A stretch of DNA of 64,000 bases from assembly GCA_031415655.1 (NCBI GenBank), contig JANOSD010000025.1:5676-69675 (forward strand). Reading direction: 5' to 3'. The position numbers and the translations under genes are program-made. Each line of letters begins with the position of its first letter. Positions within the stretch are counted from its first letter, which is position 1. Positions 1 to 8,811 of the stretch are shown here, piece by piece. The DNA is from JAKOVR01 sp031415655 (GTDB lineage: Bacteria > Actinomycetota > Acidimicrobiia > Acidimicrobiales > Acidimicrobilacustridaceae). The notes under the pieces are model-generated. The model ran no database searches. It had not been told where the DNA came from and saw nothing but the letters and a program-made list of their open reading frames with translations.

Positions 1-711
1 CTGCGTGGTGTCGGGACGGTCCTGAATCTGCACGAGACGCACCCGTGCGGCTTGATCCACCTGCACCTCCGTCAGCACGGCGCAAAACGCATCCGAACCA
101 GTATCGCCGTACACTTCGACCACGGTGGCTTCGCTGTCGGCGCCTGCCCGGATCGTGATGTGTGCCCCCGACGCCGTTCCGACAGCGTGCCCGCGGTGAA
201 TCACCAGAACTGGACCGCCGAGGACGACGCCGCGAGGGATATCGATCACCAACGACGACGGACCCGCAGCCAACGCGAAGGTGGCAAAAGCATCGGGTAA
301 CGCAATGTCGGCGAGGTCGCTAGCCCAATCGTTCGATACTCCACTTGAATCGTCGGCGAGCGCATCGGTGACGCGTAGACCGCTGGCCTTCGCCCCTGGG
401 TCCCGGTGCAGACCGACTACACGACCATCGAGAAGTTCGACCACGCAGGATGGCGGCCCATCGCCCGAAAGAAGCGTTCGCCAGTCGGGTTCATGCAGAA
501 CGGACGGTTCGTCGGGTTTGCTGGGGGGCGGAGCCGACAGAAAAGCTTCGGGGCGAAAGTCGCCGATGCCGCTGTATCTCCACGCCTCCCCCTGATCGGA
601 TGGAAGCGCAAGATCGACGAGGGCGACAACCGCTTCCGTCTGACGGACGGCAGCGGCTCCTGAATGGCCGGCCGCGGACCACGCCGGTACGAGAGAGGAA
701 AGACGAGACAT
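1..711 (-). CDS. sufD: Fe-S cluster assembly protein SufD, N-terminal part (runs off left edge)
   Basis: An uninterrupted 237-codon frame runs from an ATG at 711 to the window edge, so the C-terminal half is missing. SufD pairs with SufB in the cytosolic SufBCD scaffold that builds Fe-S clusters. Residues 44-47 read WRYS, the conserved WRY element of the family, followed by GDFRPEAF. From about residue 130 the sequence has the alternating hydrophobic strand pattern of the SufB/SufD beta-helix core. The gene is last in the visible part of a same-strand run that starts with sufB; sufC and a cysteine desulfurase would be expected beyond base 1. A weak purine run (GCGAGG) lies just before the ATG. 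It is unusual that three small unrelated genes separate it from sufB. Confidence 0.88.
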   Translation of the reverse strand, partial: MSRLSSLVPAWSAAGHSGAAAVRQTEAVVALVDLALPSDQGEAWRYSGIGDFRPEAFLSAPPPSKPDEPSVLHEPDWRTLLSGDGPPSCVVELLDGRVVGLHRDPGAKASGLRVTDALADDSSGVSNDWASDLADIALPDAFATFALAAGPSSLVIDIPRGVVLGGPVLVIHRGHAVGTASGAHITIRAGADSEATVVEVYGDTGSDAFCAVLTEVQVDQAARVRLVQIQDRPDTTQ

Positions 712-760
712 GGCCTCGCTAATATATCCTACGCGGATAGGAGAAATTCCATTCCGGTAC

Positions 761-1129
761 TCAAGAGCCCCTCCGGAATCGTCGAAAGAACCGACCGAGG
801 CCTTTTGCGCTGCGCTCCTCCGCGTCCGCCTCCTTCTGGCGCTCGCGGGCGAGATCGGCCAGAATCTCCGGCCCGGCGGCGTTGATAATATTCTCTGCCG
901 CATCGAGCAACTCGGCGATGCCTTCTCCCTTGGGCTCCTCCGGGGTTGGGGGCGTGACCAGCGAGCCGTGGGTCCAGTTCACATCGGCGAGTCGACGAGT
1001 GAACTTCGGGCAGTCAACGGGGCACCGCCATGGCGCCTCAGGCGCGAGATCAAGGTCGCACTTTCGCACGGTCTCGCCATTGGCGTAGGTCCGACTCTCG
1101 AAAAATTTGCAGTCCTGTCGCATGGACAT
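761..1129 (-). CDS. Small four-cysteine protein inside the suf operon
   Basis: 122 residues with no function I can name. The N-terminal 43 residues carry four cysteines at positions 7, 24, 36 and 40 (C-x16-C-x11-C-x3-C), ending in CPVDCPKF; this could hold zinc or an Fe-S cluster. The middle is acidic and helical, and the C-terminus is strongly basic (RFFRRFRRGS), which might contact membrane or nucleic acid. It sits 24 bases after the FHA gene and 49 bases before sufD, on the same strand, so it is probably co-transcribed with them. From memory, similar short proteins beginning RQDCKFFESRTY occur in related actinobacteria, but I cannot verify this here. A metal-binding or Fe-S accessory role is inference from cysteines and position only. 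Confidence 0.75.
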   Translation of the reverse strand: MSMRQDCKFFESRTYANGETVRKCDLDLAPEAPWRCPVDCPKFTRRLADVNWTHGSLVTPPTPEEPKGEGIAELLDAAENIINAAGPEILADLARERQKEADAEERSAKGLGRFFRRFRRGS

Positions 1130-1153
1130 AACAACCTCCTCCCGAGTTCCGAT

Positions 1154-1645
1154 TCAGCCGGGGCCAGGCTCGTCGATCGGTGGCCGTTCAACGGGGAGCC
1201 GCACCGCATTCGGCTTGTCTGCCGGTGGCCGTCCAGATTGCCCTGGCCGATGTAGCTTTTGCGAGGCTTGCGTAAGCTTGCGAGCCTCGGACGAGATTCG
1301 CTCGCCGCCGGTCACCGCGGGCACAGAGTCTGCCGCTTCACGTTGCTCGGTGGCATGGCTCTGATGCACAACAAGGTTGGTCTCGCCCAGCCGCACAACG
1401 TTGCCCGCCTGCACGATCATGGGTTCAACTATCCGTTCTTCATCGATGTACGTGCCGTTGGCACTGTTGAGGTCCTCGACGATCAGACCTGCCACCGACG
1501 GCTCCAGCCGCAAATGACGGCGGGAAGCCGTGGGATCTTCGATCACGATGCCATCGCAATCCCGACCAACCTCAACGTCGCCGACGAGGGTGACGACCCG
1601 AGGTGAATGCCCAGGCTCAACCACTTGGATCCAGTAGCCGCTCAT
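1154..1645 (-). CDS. FHA-domain protein inside the suf operon
   Basis: 163 residues. The N-terminal ~95 residues form a forkhead-associated domain, a phosphothreonine-binding module: GRDCDG near residue 27, then SRRH, then LNSANGTYID contain the expected Gly-Arg, Ser-x-x-His and Asn-Gly signatures. The remaining ~65 residues are low-complexity and Pro/Arg-rich, probably disordered. I chose the ATG at 1645 (MSGYW) because the frame extends upstream only to a TTG, and GAGAAAGG lies about 12 bases before the ATG. It lies between the small membrane protein gene and the Cys4 gene, all on the minus strand between sufB and sufD. FHA domains usually read Ser/Thr kinase signals, so this may couple Fe-S assembly to phosphorylation; that link is inference. 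Confidence 0.82.
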   Translation of the reverse strand: MSGYWIQVVEPGHSPRVVTLVGDVEVGRDCDGIVIEDPTASRRHLRLEPSVAGLIVEDLNSANGTYIDEERIVEPMIVQAGNVVRLGETNLVVHQSHATEQREAADSVPAVTGGERISSEARKLTQASQKLHRPGQSGRPPADKPNAVRLPVERPPIDEPGPG

Positions 1646-1743
1646 CGCTCGCAAACTGCCTTTCTCGATTACATGTACAAACCACATCACCATGATGCTG
1701 CTGGGACAACCTAACCGCAATCGTCGCCACGCCGGAACGGGGT

Positions 1744-2004
1744 CTACCTCGTCGCCATGTAAAGAACGAGCAACACGACGACGGCGGCTACCGCAGCCGC
1801 TGCGATGATCATCGTGGTTTTGGAACCGGCTTCCGTTTGGGCCGCTGGTGCGACAGAAACGACTGGCTGGCCCGTTGATGGCTCCGACGCCGGTTCACCC
1901 TTCGCCGCCGCCATCATCTCACCGAGCTGCCCCGCGCTCAACATCACGGTCTCTTCCTTGCGCTTTTCCTCGCGGGACCCTCGGAAGTCGCCCTGATCGC
2001 TCAC
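1744..2004 (-). CDS. Small C-terminally anchored membrane protein in the suf operon
   Basis: 86 residues, unrecognised. The first ~25 residues are charged (EEKRKEE), the middle is Ala/Ser/Pro/Thr-rich, and residues ~63-83 form one hydrophobic segment (MIIAAAAVAAVVVLLVLYM) ending two residues from the C-terminus, as in tail-anchored proteins. There is no signal peptide, so the N-terminus is expected in the cytosol. It is 119 bases downstream of the sufB stop and about 98 bases upstream of the FHA gene. The same orientation suggests one transcript. No function can be assigned; it could tether a neighbouring product to the membrane. Confidence 0.65.
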   Translation of the reverse strand: MSDQGDFRGSREEKRKEETVMLSAGQLGEMMAAAKGEPASEPSTGQPVVSVAPAAQTEAGSKTTMIIAAAAVAAVVVLLVLYMATR

Positions 2005-2123
2005 GTGCTGTCCCCTTTGTGGAGTCGTTCTCGTCGCCCGCTCCGTCGACGGGATCGCCTAAGTGTAGGTGAGGATCCTCGGCCGCAACAGGGACCATCA
2101 TTCGTGGTCACCGCGGCCCGACG

Positions 2124-3524
2124 TCAGCCGACGGAACCTTCCATCTGCAACTCGATCAGCCGCGACCACTCGACGGCATACTCCATCGGAAGCGTGCGGG
2201 TGACCGGTTCGATGAACCCATTGACGACCATCCCCATTGCCTGCTCCTCGGAAAGCCCACGGCTCATAAGGTAGAAGAGTTGTTCGTCGGCCACCTTCGA
2301 CACCGTTGCTTCGTGCCCGATGATCGCGTCCTTGGCGCCAACCTCCATGTAGGGGAACGTGTCGGAGACGCTGTCTTCGTCGAGAATGAGGGCGTCGCAC
2401 TGCACATGGCTCTTACACCCGTAGGCGTCGTCCTCCACGCGAATCAGACCGCGGTAACTTGTGCGCCCCCCGTCCTTCGAGATCGACTTCGAGACAATCT
2501 TCGAGGTGGTCTCGGGTGCCGCGTGCACCATTTTCGATCCGGTGTCCTGATGCTGGCCAGCACCGGCGTAGGCAACCGAAAGCACTTCACCGGATGCCTT
2601 TGGACCAACCAACCAAACGGCTGGATACTTCATCGTGAGCCTCGAACCTATGTTTCCATCGATCCACTCCATATGGCCTTCCGCTTCCACACGAGCTCGC
2701 TTGGTGACCAGGTTGAATACGTTGTTCGACCAGTTTTGGATGGTGGTGTAGGTGACCCGGGCACTCGGCTTCACCACGATCTCCACCACGGCGGAATGCA
2801 GGGAGTCCGAGGTGTAGACCGGCGCTGAGCAACCTTCGATGTAGTGCACCGAACTGCCCTCGTCGGCGATGATTAGGGTTCGCTCGAACTGACCCATGTT
2901 CTCCGCGTTAATGCGGAAGTACGCCTGCAGGGGCATGTCTACGTGCACGTCCGGAGGAACGTAGATGAACGAACCACCGCTCCAAACCGAAGTGTTGAGC
3001 GCGGAGAACTTGTTGTCGTTCTTGGGGATCACCTTGCCGAAGTACTGCTTCACGAGTTCGGGGTATTCCCGCAATGCCGTATCCATGTCACAAAAGATCA
3101 CACCCTGCTGCTCGAGATCTTCGCGGTTGCGGTGGAAAACGACCTCGGATTCGTATTGCGCCGTGACGCCGGCGAGGTACTTACGTTCTGCTTCGGGGAT
3201 GCCGAGCTTCTCGTAGGTGTCCTTGATTGCGTCGGGCAGATCATCCCAATCGTTCACCTGGTGATCAGTCGGCTTGATGTAATAGAAAATGTCGTCGAAG
3301 AAGATCTCCGACATGTCGCCGCCCCAGCTCGGCATCGGCCGCTTCAGGAAGTGCTGATAGGACTTGAGCCGCTCATCGAGCATCCACTTCGGCTCACCCT
3401 TCATCCAGGACATCTCCCGGATGATGTCGGTATCTAGCCCCTTCTTGGGCTTGAACACGTAGTCCTCTTCATCGCTCCAGCCGAGCTTGTAGCGGCTGAG
3501 ATCGAGCTCATCGGAAATCGTCAT
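2124..3524 (-). CDS. sufB: Fe-S cluster scaffold subunit SufB
   Basis: 466 residues, the usual SufB length. SufB is the main scaffold of the SufBC2D complex on which nascent [4Fe-4S] clusters form in the cytosol. The protein begins ELDLSRYKLGW and contains YKYDSEVV-like (QYESEVVFH), VWSGGSFIYVP, LIIADEGSSVHYIEGCSAP and the long beta-helix repeats typical of the family. The C-terminal DAIIGHEATVSKV and FYLMSRGL are family signatures; C(sap) and the GHEA histidine are candidate sulfur/cluster residues. The ATG at 3524 has a strong GGAGG six bases upstream (complement of 3531-3535). The frame is open further upstream, but that part has no SufB similarity. It heads the visible suf run and is divergent from the GGDEF-EAL gene. 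Confidence 0.95.
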   Translation of the reverse strand: MTISDELDLSRYKLGWSDEEDYVFKPKKGLDTDIIREMSWMKGEPKWMLDERLKSYQHFLKRPMPSWGGDMSEIFFDDIFYYIKPTDHQVNDWDDLPDAIKDTYEKLGIPEAERKYLAGVTAQYESEVVFHRNREDLEQQGVIFCDMDTALREYPELVKQYFGKVIPKNDNKFSALNTSVWSGGSFIYVPPDVHVDMPLQAYFRINAENMGQFERTLIIADEGSSVHYIEGCSAPVYTSDSLHSAVVEIVVKPSARVTYTTIQNWSNNVFNLVTKRARVEAEGHMEWIDGNIGSRLTMKYPAVWLVGPKASGEVLSVAYAGAGQHQDTGSKMVHAAPETTSKIVSKSISKDGGRTSYRGLIRVEDDAYGCKSHVQCDALILDEDSVSDTFPYMEVGAKDAIIGHEATVSKVADEQLFYLMSRGLSEEQAMGMVVNGFIEPVTRTLPMEYAVEWSRLIELQMEGSVG

Positions 3525-3718
3525 GGAAGCCTCCGGAGGTGGGCGGGAATTTCTCCTACCGCCATAGTAACAATCAACGTCCCCGGATGCGACCACCGGG
3601 CCCACGGGTTCTCCGGGTGCTCCCGTTGGGCGCACATGGGCCTCCCGACGGCGAACCCACGCGGTCATGGGATGCTCGCTACACTGCATGGCCCCGGGGG
3701 GACCGGGTTCTCCACACC

Positions 3719-6700
3719 ATGGCCGATGACGAACTACGGGCGGATACGGAAAGGGCGACCACAATACCCGTGACCGACGCGCCCCCAAACGATGACTTCC
3801 GCCACCTTGCCGAACATGCGCCGGTCGGGATGCTGCGTGCCGACCGCGTCGGCAACATCATCTACGTAAATCCACGATGGCGCGAGATTACGGATTGCCA
3901 TTTCCCGCTCCCGATCGCCCTCGATGCCCTCACTCACCTACTGCATCCTCCCGACCGGGATGCGATGTTGGACGGCTACGTCGGTGCCGTCCGGGCGCGC
4001 ACCGATATCGAGATGGAGGTGCGAATCGTTCGCCCGAGCGGCGAGCTGCGATTCGTGATTGTGCACGGCGCACCAGTGCACAACCCTGCGGGCCAATTCG
4101 ACGGCTTCGTAGGCACCATGCACGATGTCACCGAACTTCGCGAGGTGGAGGCTCAGCGCGCCGCCGAGCAACAGCGCTACACCTCGTTGCTCACCCAGGC
4201 CGCCGTCGGACAGACCGTGTGCTCATTGGAGGGAGATCTGCTCACGGTCAACCAGGCGTGGGCCGACCTGCTCGGGTACACGACGACCGACGAGCCCACC
4301 GGCGTGCACGCAGCTACGCACGTGCACCCCGACGATTGGGCCACACTGTCCGCCCGCATCGACGAACTCCTGAGCGGTTCGCTTCACTATTTCGAACAGG
4401 AACGACGCCTCATCCGTAAGGACGGATCGCAAGTTTGGGTGTCGAGCAGCATCACGGTAGAACGCGATGCCGCAGGGATTCCGCTGCACTTCCACTCGAT
4501 CGTGGTGGACATTGATGAACGAAAACGGGCCGAGTTGGCCCTTCGCGATAGTGAACTTCAGTACCGGGCGGTGGTCGAGTCGATGCACGACGGGCTCATC
4601 GTGCATGACCTCACTGGCGTCCTCTCTGCCAATGCCAGTGCTGCGCGCATCATGGGCGTCGACGCCGGACGCGTGCTCGACGGCGCGCACCTCCTCGAAT
4701 TGGAGGTGGTCGATACCCATGGCATACCCGTCCCACTCGACGAACGGCCCTCCATTCGGGCGCTTCGCGATGGCCGAGCGGCGCACGCGGTGATCCTAGG
4801 AATGTGGGGTTTCGATGGTCGGCTTCGCTGGTGCCTCACCAACGCCGTACCCCTCTTCCATGCCACCACTGACTCCACCCCCTACGCAGTGGCGTTGATG
4901 TTCGCCGACATCACCGAACGCAAAAATGTCGAGGACGCGCTTCGAGCCAGCGAGGAGCGATTCCGCACGCTCACCGAGTCGATCCCGGTGGGCATCTATC
5001 GCGCCGATTCGCAGGGAAACGTCCTGTACGTCAACCCCCGGTGGTATGAGATCAGTGATGCCTCGCCCAGCGATATCGCTGAGGTGAGCGAGATGCGTCG
5101 AGTCCACCCCGACGACGTGGACCGAGTTCGGGAGGAGATGTACTCGTTACTCCCCCACAACAAGCCGTATCACGGCCAGTACCGACTCATCCGAGCCAAC
5201 GGAGATCTCGCCTGGGTGGTCTCGCGAGCAGCGGCCGTCGTCGATCCCGACAGCGGCGAGATCACGGGCTACGTCGGATCGCTCGAAGACATCACCCCGT
5301 TGGTCACGGCACAGGAGGAATCGCACCGCCTGGCACAGATCATCGAGAACACCAGTGACTTCGTAGGTATCGCCGACCAACGCACCGATCGGATGTCGTA
5401 TCTGAATCGAGCCGCTCGGGAACAATTCGGTCTGGTGGGCTCCGACCTCTCTCAGGTAAGCGATCTCGACCTCTTCAGCGCGGAATCAGCGGAACTGTTC
5501 CGGAGCGAAATTGAGCCAGCACTCCATCGAGGGGAGAACTGGAGCGGCGAGCTCACGATGGTGTCGGCGGACGGTGAGGTGTTCCACGTGTGGCAGACCA
5601 TGACGGCCGAGATCGACGAACACGGAGCCATTCACCGGATCTCGGGCGTGGGACGTGACGTCACCGAGCAACGCCGCCAACAAGCAGACCTTGCCTTCCG
5701 AGCGACCCACGACGATCTCACCCGACTGCCAAATCGAACCCTCCTCCTCGAGCGGCTCGACGTCGCACTTGCGGAAACCTCGTCCTCCGACGATCAAGTT
5801 GCTCTTCTCTTCGTGGATCTCGATCGCTTCAAGCAGGTGAACGACACCCTCGGCCACACCGCTGGCGACCAGTTGCTGATCGAGGCCGCCGCTCGGATCA
5901 CGTCGGTGCTGCGCCCCAATGACCTCGTCGCCCGCCTCGGCGGGGATGAGTTCGTCATTCTGTGTGCGGGCATACCTGACGAGCAGCAAGCCATCGCCGC
6001 TGCCCATCGAATCTCTGCGACGATCGAACGACAGCCATTCATCCTTGGTGGTGTCGACGTTTCGGTCACCGCGAGCATCGGTATCGCATTGTCCTCAGGC
6101 AGCGTGGCCGGCCACGAGGTCGCCCACGCCGAGGCGATCCTGCGTGATGCCGACGCCGCCATGTACCGCGCCAAAGACCTCGGACGAGCCCGGCTCGAGG
6201 TCTTCGACGAGAACATGCGCCGACGTTCCGCCCAGCGGCTCACCCTCACCGATCAACTCACTGTAGGGATCGAGACGGGGGCTATCGAAGTGCACTACCA
6301 GCCATGCGTCGACCTCAAAACCGGTCGGGTGACCAGCGTCGAAGCCTTGGCTCGTTGGCGACACCCCGATCGAGGGATTCTTGCACCGGCGGAGTTCATC
6401 CAGTTGGCAGAAGAAACCGGACTTATCGTTGGGCTCGGCCTCATGGTGCTCTCGCAGGCCTGTGTGCAAGCCCACGAATGGGAACTTGAGTTTGGCTCGG
6501 CCATGCCCCAAGTACACGTGAACTTGTCGGCTCGCCAACTCACCGCCAGCAATCTCCCCGACCTCGTGAGCGGCGTTCTCGACGACACCGGTCTCACACC
6601 GGACCGACTCTGCCTCGAGATCACCGAAAGCGTTCTCATGGACGATGCGGAGACGGTTCTTGAGACGCTGGCTCGCCTCAAACGCATCGGCGTAACGCTC

Positions 6701-7012
6701 GCCATCGACGACTTCGGCACGGGATACTCCTCGTTATCGTACCTACGCCGGTTCCCCGTCGACATCTTGAAGATCGACCATTCCTTTGTCGACGTACTCG
6801 GGCCCGATCCAGAGGACTCCACCATCGTGGAGGCGATCCTGGCCTTGGCCCACACGCTCGATCTTCGTGCTATCGCCGAGGGCGTTGAGACGGAGGACCA
6901 GGTGCTCCGTCTCCGCAAACTGGGATGCGGTGGCGCTCAGGGCTACTACTTCGCTCGACCGGCTCCTGCCGACGCGCTCTCGTCGCTCATTGCCAGCGGC
7001 TTCGTGCTCTGA
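3719..7012 (+). CDS. Five-PAS diguanylate cyclase/phosphodiesterase (GGDEF-EAL)
   Basis: 1097 residues from the ATG at 3719; the open frame extends 60 codons upstream but that part is non-homologous and Pro/Arg-rich. Five PAS modules follow in series (~26-135, 150-270, 275-395, 400-520, 525-645), then GGDEF (~650-820) and EAL (~830-1090). The cyclase motif is intact (ARLGGDEF) with an RxxD inhibitory site (RPND) five residues before it. The EAL half keeps EALARW, NLSARQ, EITES, DDFGTGYSS, LKID, AEGVE and AQGYY, so both synthesis and hydrolysis of cyclic di-GMP are possible. No membrane segment is seen, so it is a cytosolic sensor with unknown PAS ligands. Its 3' end overlaps the convergent ABC exporter gene by 67 bases. 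Confidence 0.93.
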   Translation: MADDELRADTERATTIPVTDAPPNDDFRHLAEHAPVGMLRADRVGNIIYVNPRWREITDCHFPLPIALDALTHLLHPPDRDAMLDGYVGAVRARTDIEMEVRIVRPSGELRFVIVHGAPVHNPAGQFDGFVGTMHDVTELREVEAQRAAEQQRYTSLLTQAAVGQTVCSLEGDLLTVNQAWADLLGYTTTDEPTGVHAATHVHPDDWATLSARIDELLSGSLHYFEQERRLIRKDGSQVWVSSSITVERDAAGIPLHFHSIVVDIDERKRAELALRDSELQYRAVVESMHDGLIVHDLTGVLSANASAARIMGVDAGRVLDGAHLLELEVVDTHGIPVPLDERPSIRALRDGRAAHAVILGMWGFDGRLRWCLTNAVPLFHATTDSTPYAVALMFADITERKNVEDALRASEERFRTLTESIPVGIYRADSQGNVLYVNPRWYEISDASPSDIAEVSEMRRVHPDDVDRVREEMYSLLPHNKPYHGQYRLIRANGDLAWVVSRAAAVVDPDSGEITGYVGSLEDITPLVTAQEESHRLAQIIENTSDFVGIADQRTDRMSYLNRAAREQFGLVGSDLSQVSDLDLFSAESAELFRSEIEPALHRGENWSGELTMVSADGEVFHVWQTMTAEIDEHGAIHRISGVGRDVTEQRRQQADLAFRATHDDLTRLPNRTLLLERLDVALAETSSSDDQVALLFVDLDRFKQVNDTLGHTAGDQLLIEAAARITSVLRPNDLVARLGGDEFVILCAGIPDEQQAIAAAHRISATIERQPFILGGVDVSVTASIGIALSSGSVAGHEVAHAEAILRDADAAMYRAKDLGRARLEVFDENMRRRSAQRLTLTDQLTVGIETGAIEVHYQPCVDLKTGRVTSVEALARWRHPDRGILAPAEFIQLAEETGLIVGLGLMVLSQACVQAHEWELEFGSAMPQVHVNLSARQLTASNLPDLVSGVLDDTGLTPDRLCLEITESVLMDDAETVLETLARLKRIGVTLAIDDFGTGYSSLSYLRRFPVDILKIDHSFVDVLGPDPEDSTIVEAILALAHTLDLRAIAEGVETEDQVLRLRKLGCGGAQGYYFARPAPADALSSLIASGFVL

Positions 7013-8811
7013 CCGTCGACGGCCTTCCGAGTCGGGACGCCGGCCCCACCGGACCACGTAGAAAAAAGCGCAGCGTATCGACCACCCTCCGCCACCAAAT
7101 CGGTGTGGGAGCCGAGTTCGGCCAACTCGCCATCGGCGACCACCCCCACGCGGTCCGCCCGCTCGGAGGTGCTGAGTCGGTGAGCAATCACGACCACAGT
7201 GCGACCCTCCATGAGGTGCGTCAAAGCAGCCTCCACCGCCTGCTCCGTCCCGGGATCAAGCGACGATGTGGCTTCATCGAGCACCAGCACGGCCGGGTCA
7301 ACCAGGGCGGCCCTCGCCAGCGAGACCAGTTGCCGCTCGCCTGCCGATAAACGCGCTCCGCGATCACGAACCGGGGTATCGAGACCTTCGGGCAACGCAG
7401 AGAAGCGGTCGTAGGCACCGACAGAACGAAGCGCATCATCCACGTCACGGTCGGAGGCGACGGACCGTGCAATGCGGACGTTGTCTCGAATCGATCCGGC
7501 GAACAGGAAACCCTCCTGGGGAATAACCACGATCCTCTCTCGCAATGACGCGGCAGTGGCATCCTGTAGGTCGACGCCACCGAACGACACAGAACCCTGT
7601 GTGGGATCGTAGAACCGGGCCATGAGCTTGGCGAGCGTGGACTTCCCGGCGCCGGTGGGCCCGACCAAGGCGAGCTTCTCGCCCGGAGGCACTTCGATAC
7701 TCACGTTGCGCAGCACCGCCGGCCCATCGGCGTAGGCAAACGAAACCCCGTTGACCACGAGCATGCCGGAGATAGGAAGGTCGACCGCTCCCGGTCGATG
7801 GCCCACATCAGGCGGGGTATCGAGCAGCTCAAACAACTTGCGCAATCCAGCACCGGCCGACTGCACGGTGTTAAAGAGCTGGCTGAGTTGCTGCACCGGC
7901 TCGAACAAGTTGTTGAGAGCCAACAGAAAGAAGGTGACGTCGCCCAGCGACACCGTGCCCTGCACCACGAGCCAGCCACCCGCGCCCACCGCGACCGCGG
8001 TGGTGCCGAAGCCGGCGAGCTCAATAACCGGCAAGTACCAGGCCTGCACCCAAACGGATTTCATGTGCGCATCGAGGAGATCTCGGCTCTGCCCGTGGAA
8101 ACGCGCAAGCTGGTCGTCTTCGCGAGCGAACGCCTGAATGACCCGAACCCCGGCAATCCCCTCCTGCAACCTCGACAGCGTGGCACCGATGTGATCGCGT
8201 ACACCGAGGTACGCGGCATTGGCGTCGCGCTGGAACTTCACGCTGGCCAGCACCACAAACGGCAACGCAATGAGGCAAAGAAGCAAGAGCTGCCACGACA
8301 CGAACGCAAGCGACACCATGGTGAACACCAACAGCAAGATGTTCATCAGCAACTGAACGAGCCCGAACTGCACCAACTCGGCCATCGAGTCGACATCAGA
8401 CGTCATCCGCGAGACGAGCACACCGGCCTTGGATCGGTCGAAGAAGCTCATCGACATGTCGGTGAGGTGGTGAAACACTCGGGTGCGCAGGTCGCGCAGG
8501 AGACCTTCCCCTGCTCGGCTCAGGACCAGGATCAGCGAACGCGACACGGCATAACCCACGACCATCGCCACCAATACCCCACCTACAGCGATGTAGAGCG
8601 CCGAGCGGTTCCTTTGGCCGATACCAGAATCGATCCCGTAACGCACCAGGTAGAGGGGGGCCAGAATGGACGAGGTCCAGACCACGACCAGCACCAGCGC
8701 GATCGTGACGTCACGCCGGTAGGGAACAAGCATCGGCGCGAGCCGACGGATGAGACGGGTGGCCTCCGTGCGGTTCAGTTTGTCGTTGGGGTCGATGGCC
8801 CCTTCCATCAT
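6946..8811 (-). CDS. ABC exporter half-transporter, catalytically complete subunit
   Basis: 621 residues: an N-terminal six-helix exporter membrane domain (~30-330) and a nucleotide-binding domain (~370-600). Walker A is GPTGAGKST, the signature is LSAGERQ (non-canonical for LSGGQ), Walker B is VLVLDEATSS with the catalytic Glu, and the H-loop is IAHRLST. The start MMEGAIDP at 8811 overlaps the stop of the upstream exporter gene by one base (TGATG), so the two are translationally coupled and probably form one heterodimeric exporter. The substrate is unknown; such pairs export lipids, peptides or drugs. The long open frame upstream of 8811 is out-of-family and was not used. The C-terminal 67 bases overlap the convergent c-di-GMP gene. 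Confidence 0.92.
   Translation of the reverse strand: MMEGAIDPNDKLNRTEATRLIRRLAPMLVPYRRDVTIALVLVVVWTSSILAPLYLVRYGIDSGIGQRNRSALYIAVGGVLVAMVVGYAVSRSLILVLSRAGEGLLRDLRTRVFHHLTDMSMSFFDRSKAGVLVSRMTSDVDSMAELVQFGLVQLLMNILLLVFTMVSLAFVSWQLLLLCLIALPFVVLASVKFQRDANAAYLGVRDHIGATLSRLQEGIAGVRVIQAFAREDDQLARFHGQSRDLLDAHMKSVWVQAWYLPVIELAGFGTTAVAVGAGGWLVVQGTVSLGDVTFFLLALNNLFEPVQQLSQLFNTVQSAGAGLRKLFELLDTPPDVGHRPGAVDLPISGMLVVNGVSFAYADGPAVLRNVSIEVPPGEKLALVGPTGAGKSTLAKLMARFYDPTQGSVSFGGVDLQDATAASLRERIVVIPQEGFLFAGSIRDNVRIARSVASDRDVDDALRSVGAYDRFSALPEGLDTPVRDRGARLSAGERQLVSLARAALVDPAVLVLDEATSSLDPGTEQAVEAALTHLMEGRTVVVIAHRLSTSERADRVGVVADGELAELGSHTDLVAEGGRYAALFSTWSGGAGVPTRKAVDGQSTKPLAMSDESASAGAGRAK

Noticed and set aside
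2280..2828. 182-residue plus-strand frame opposite sufB
   Set aside because: It is an antisense shadow of sufB with no independent support.
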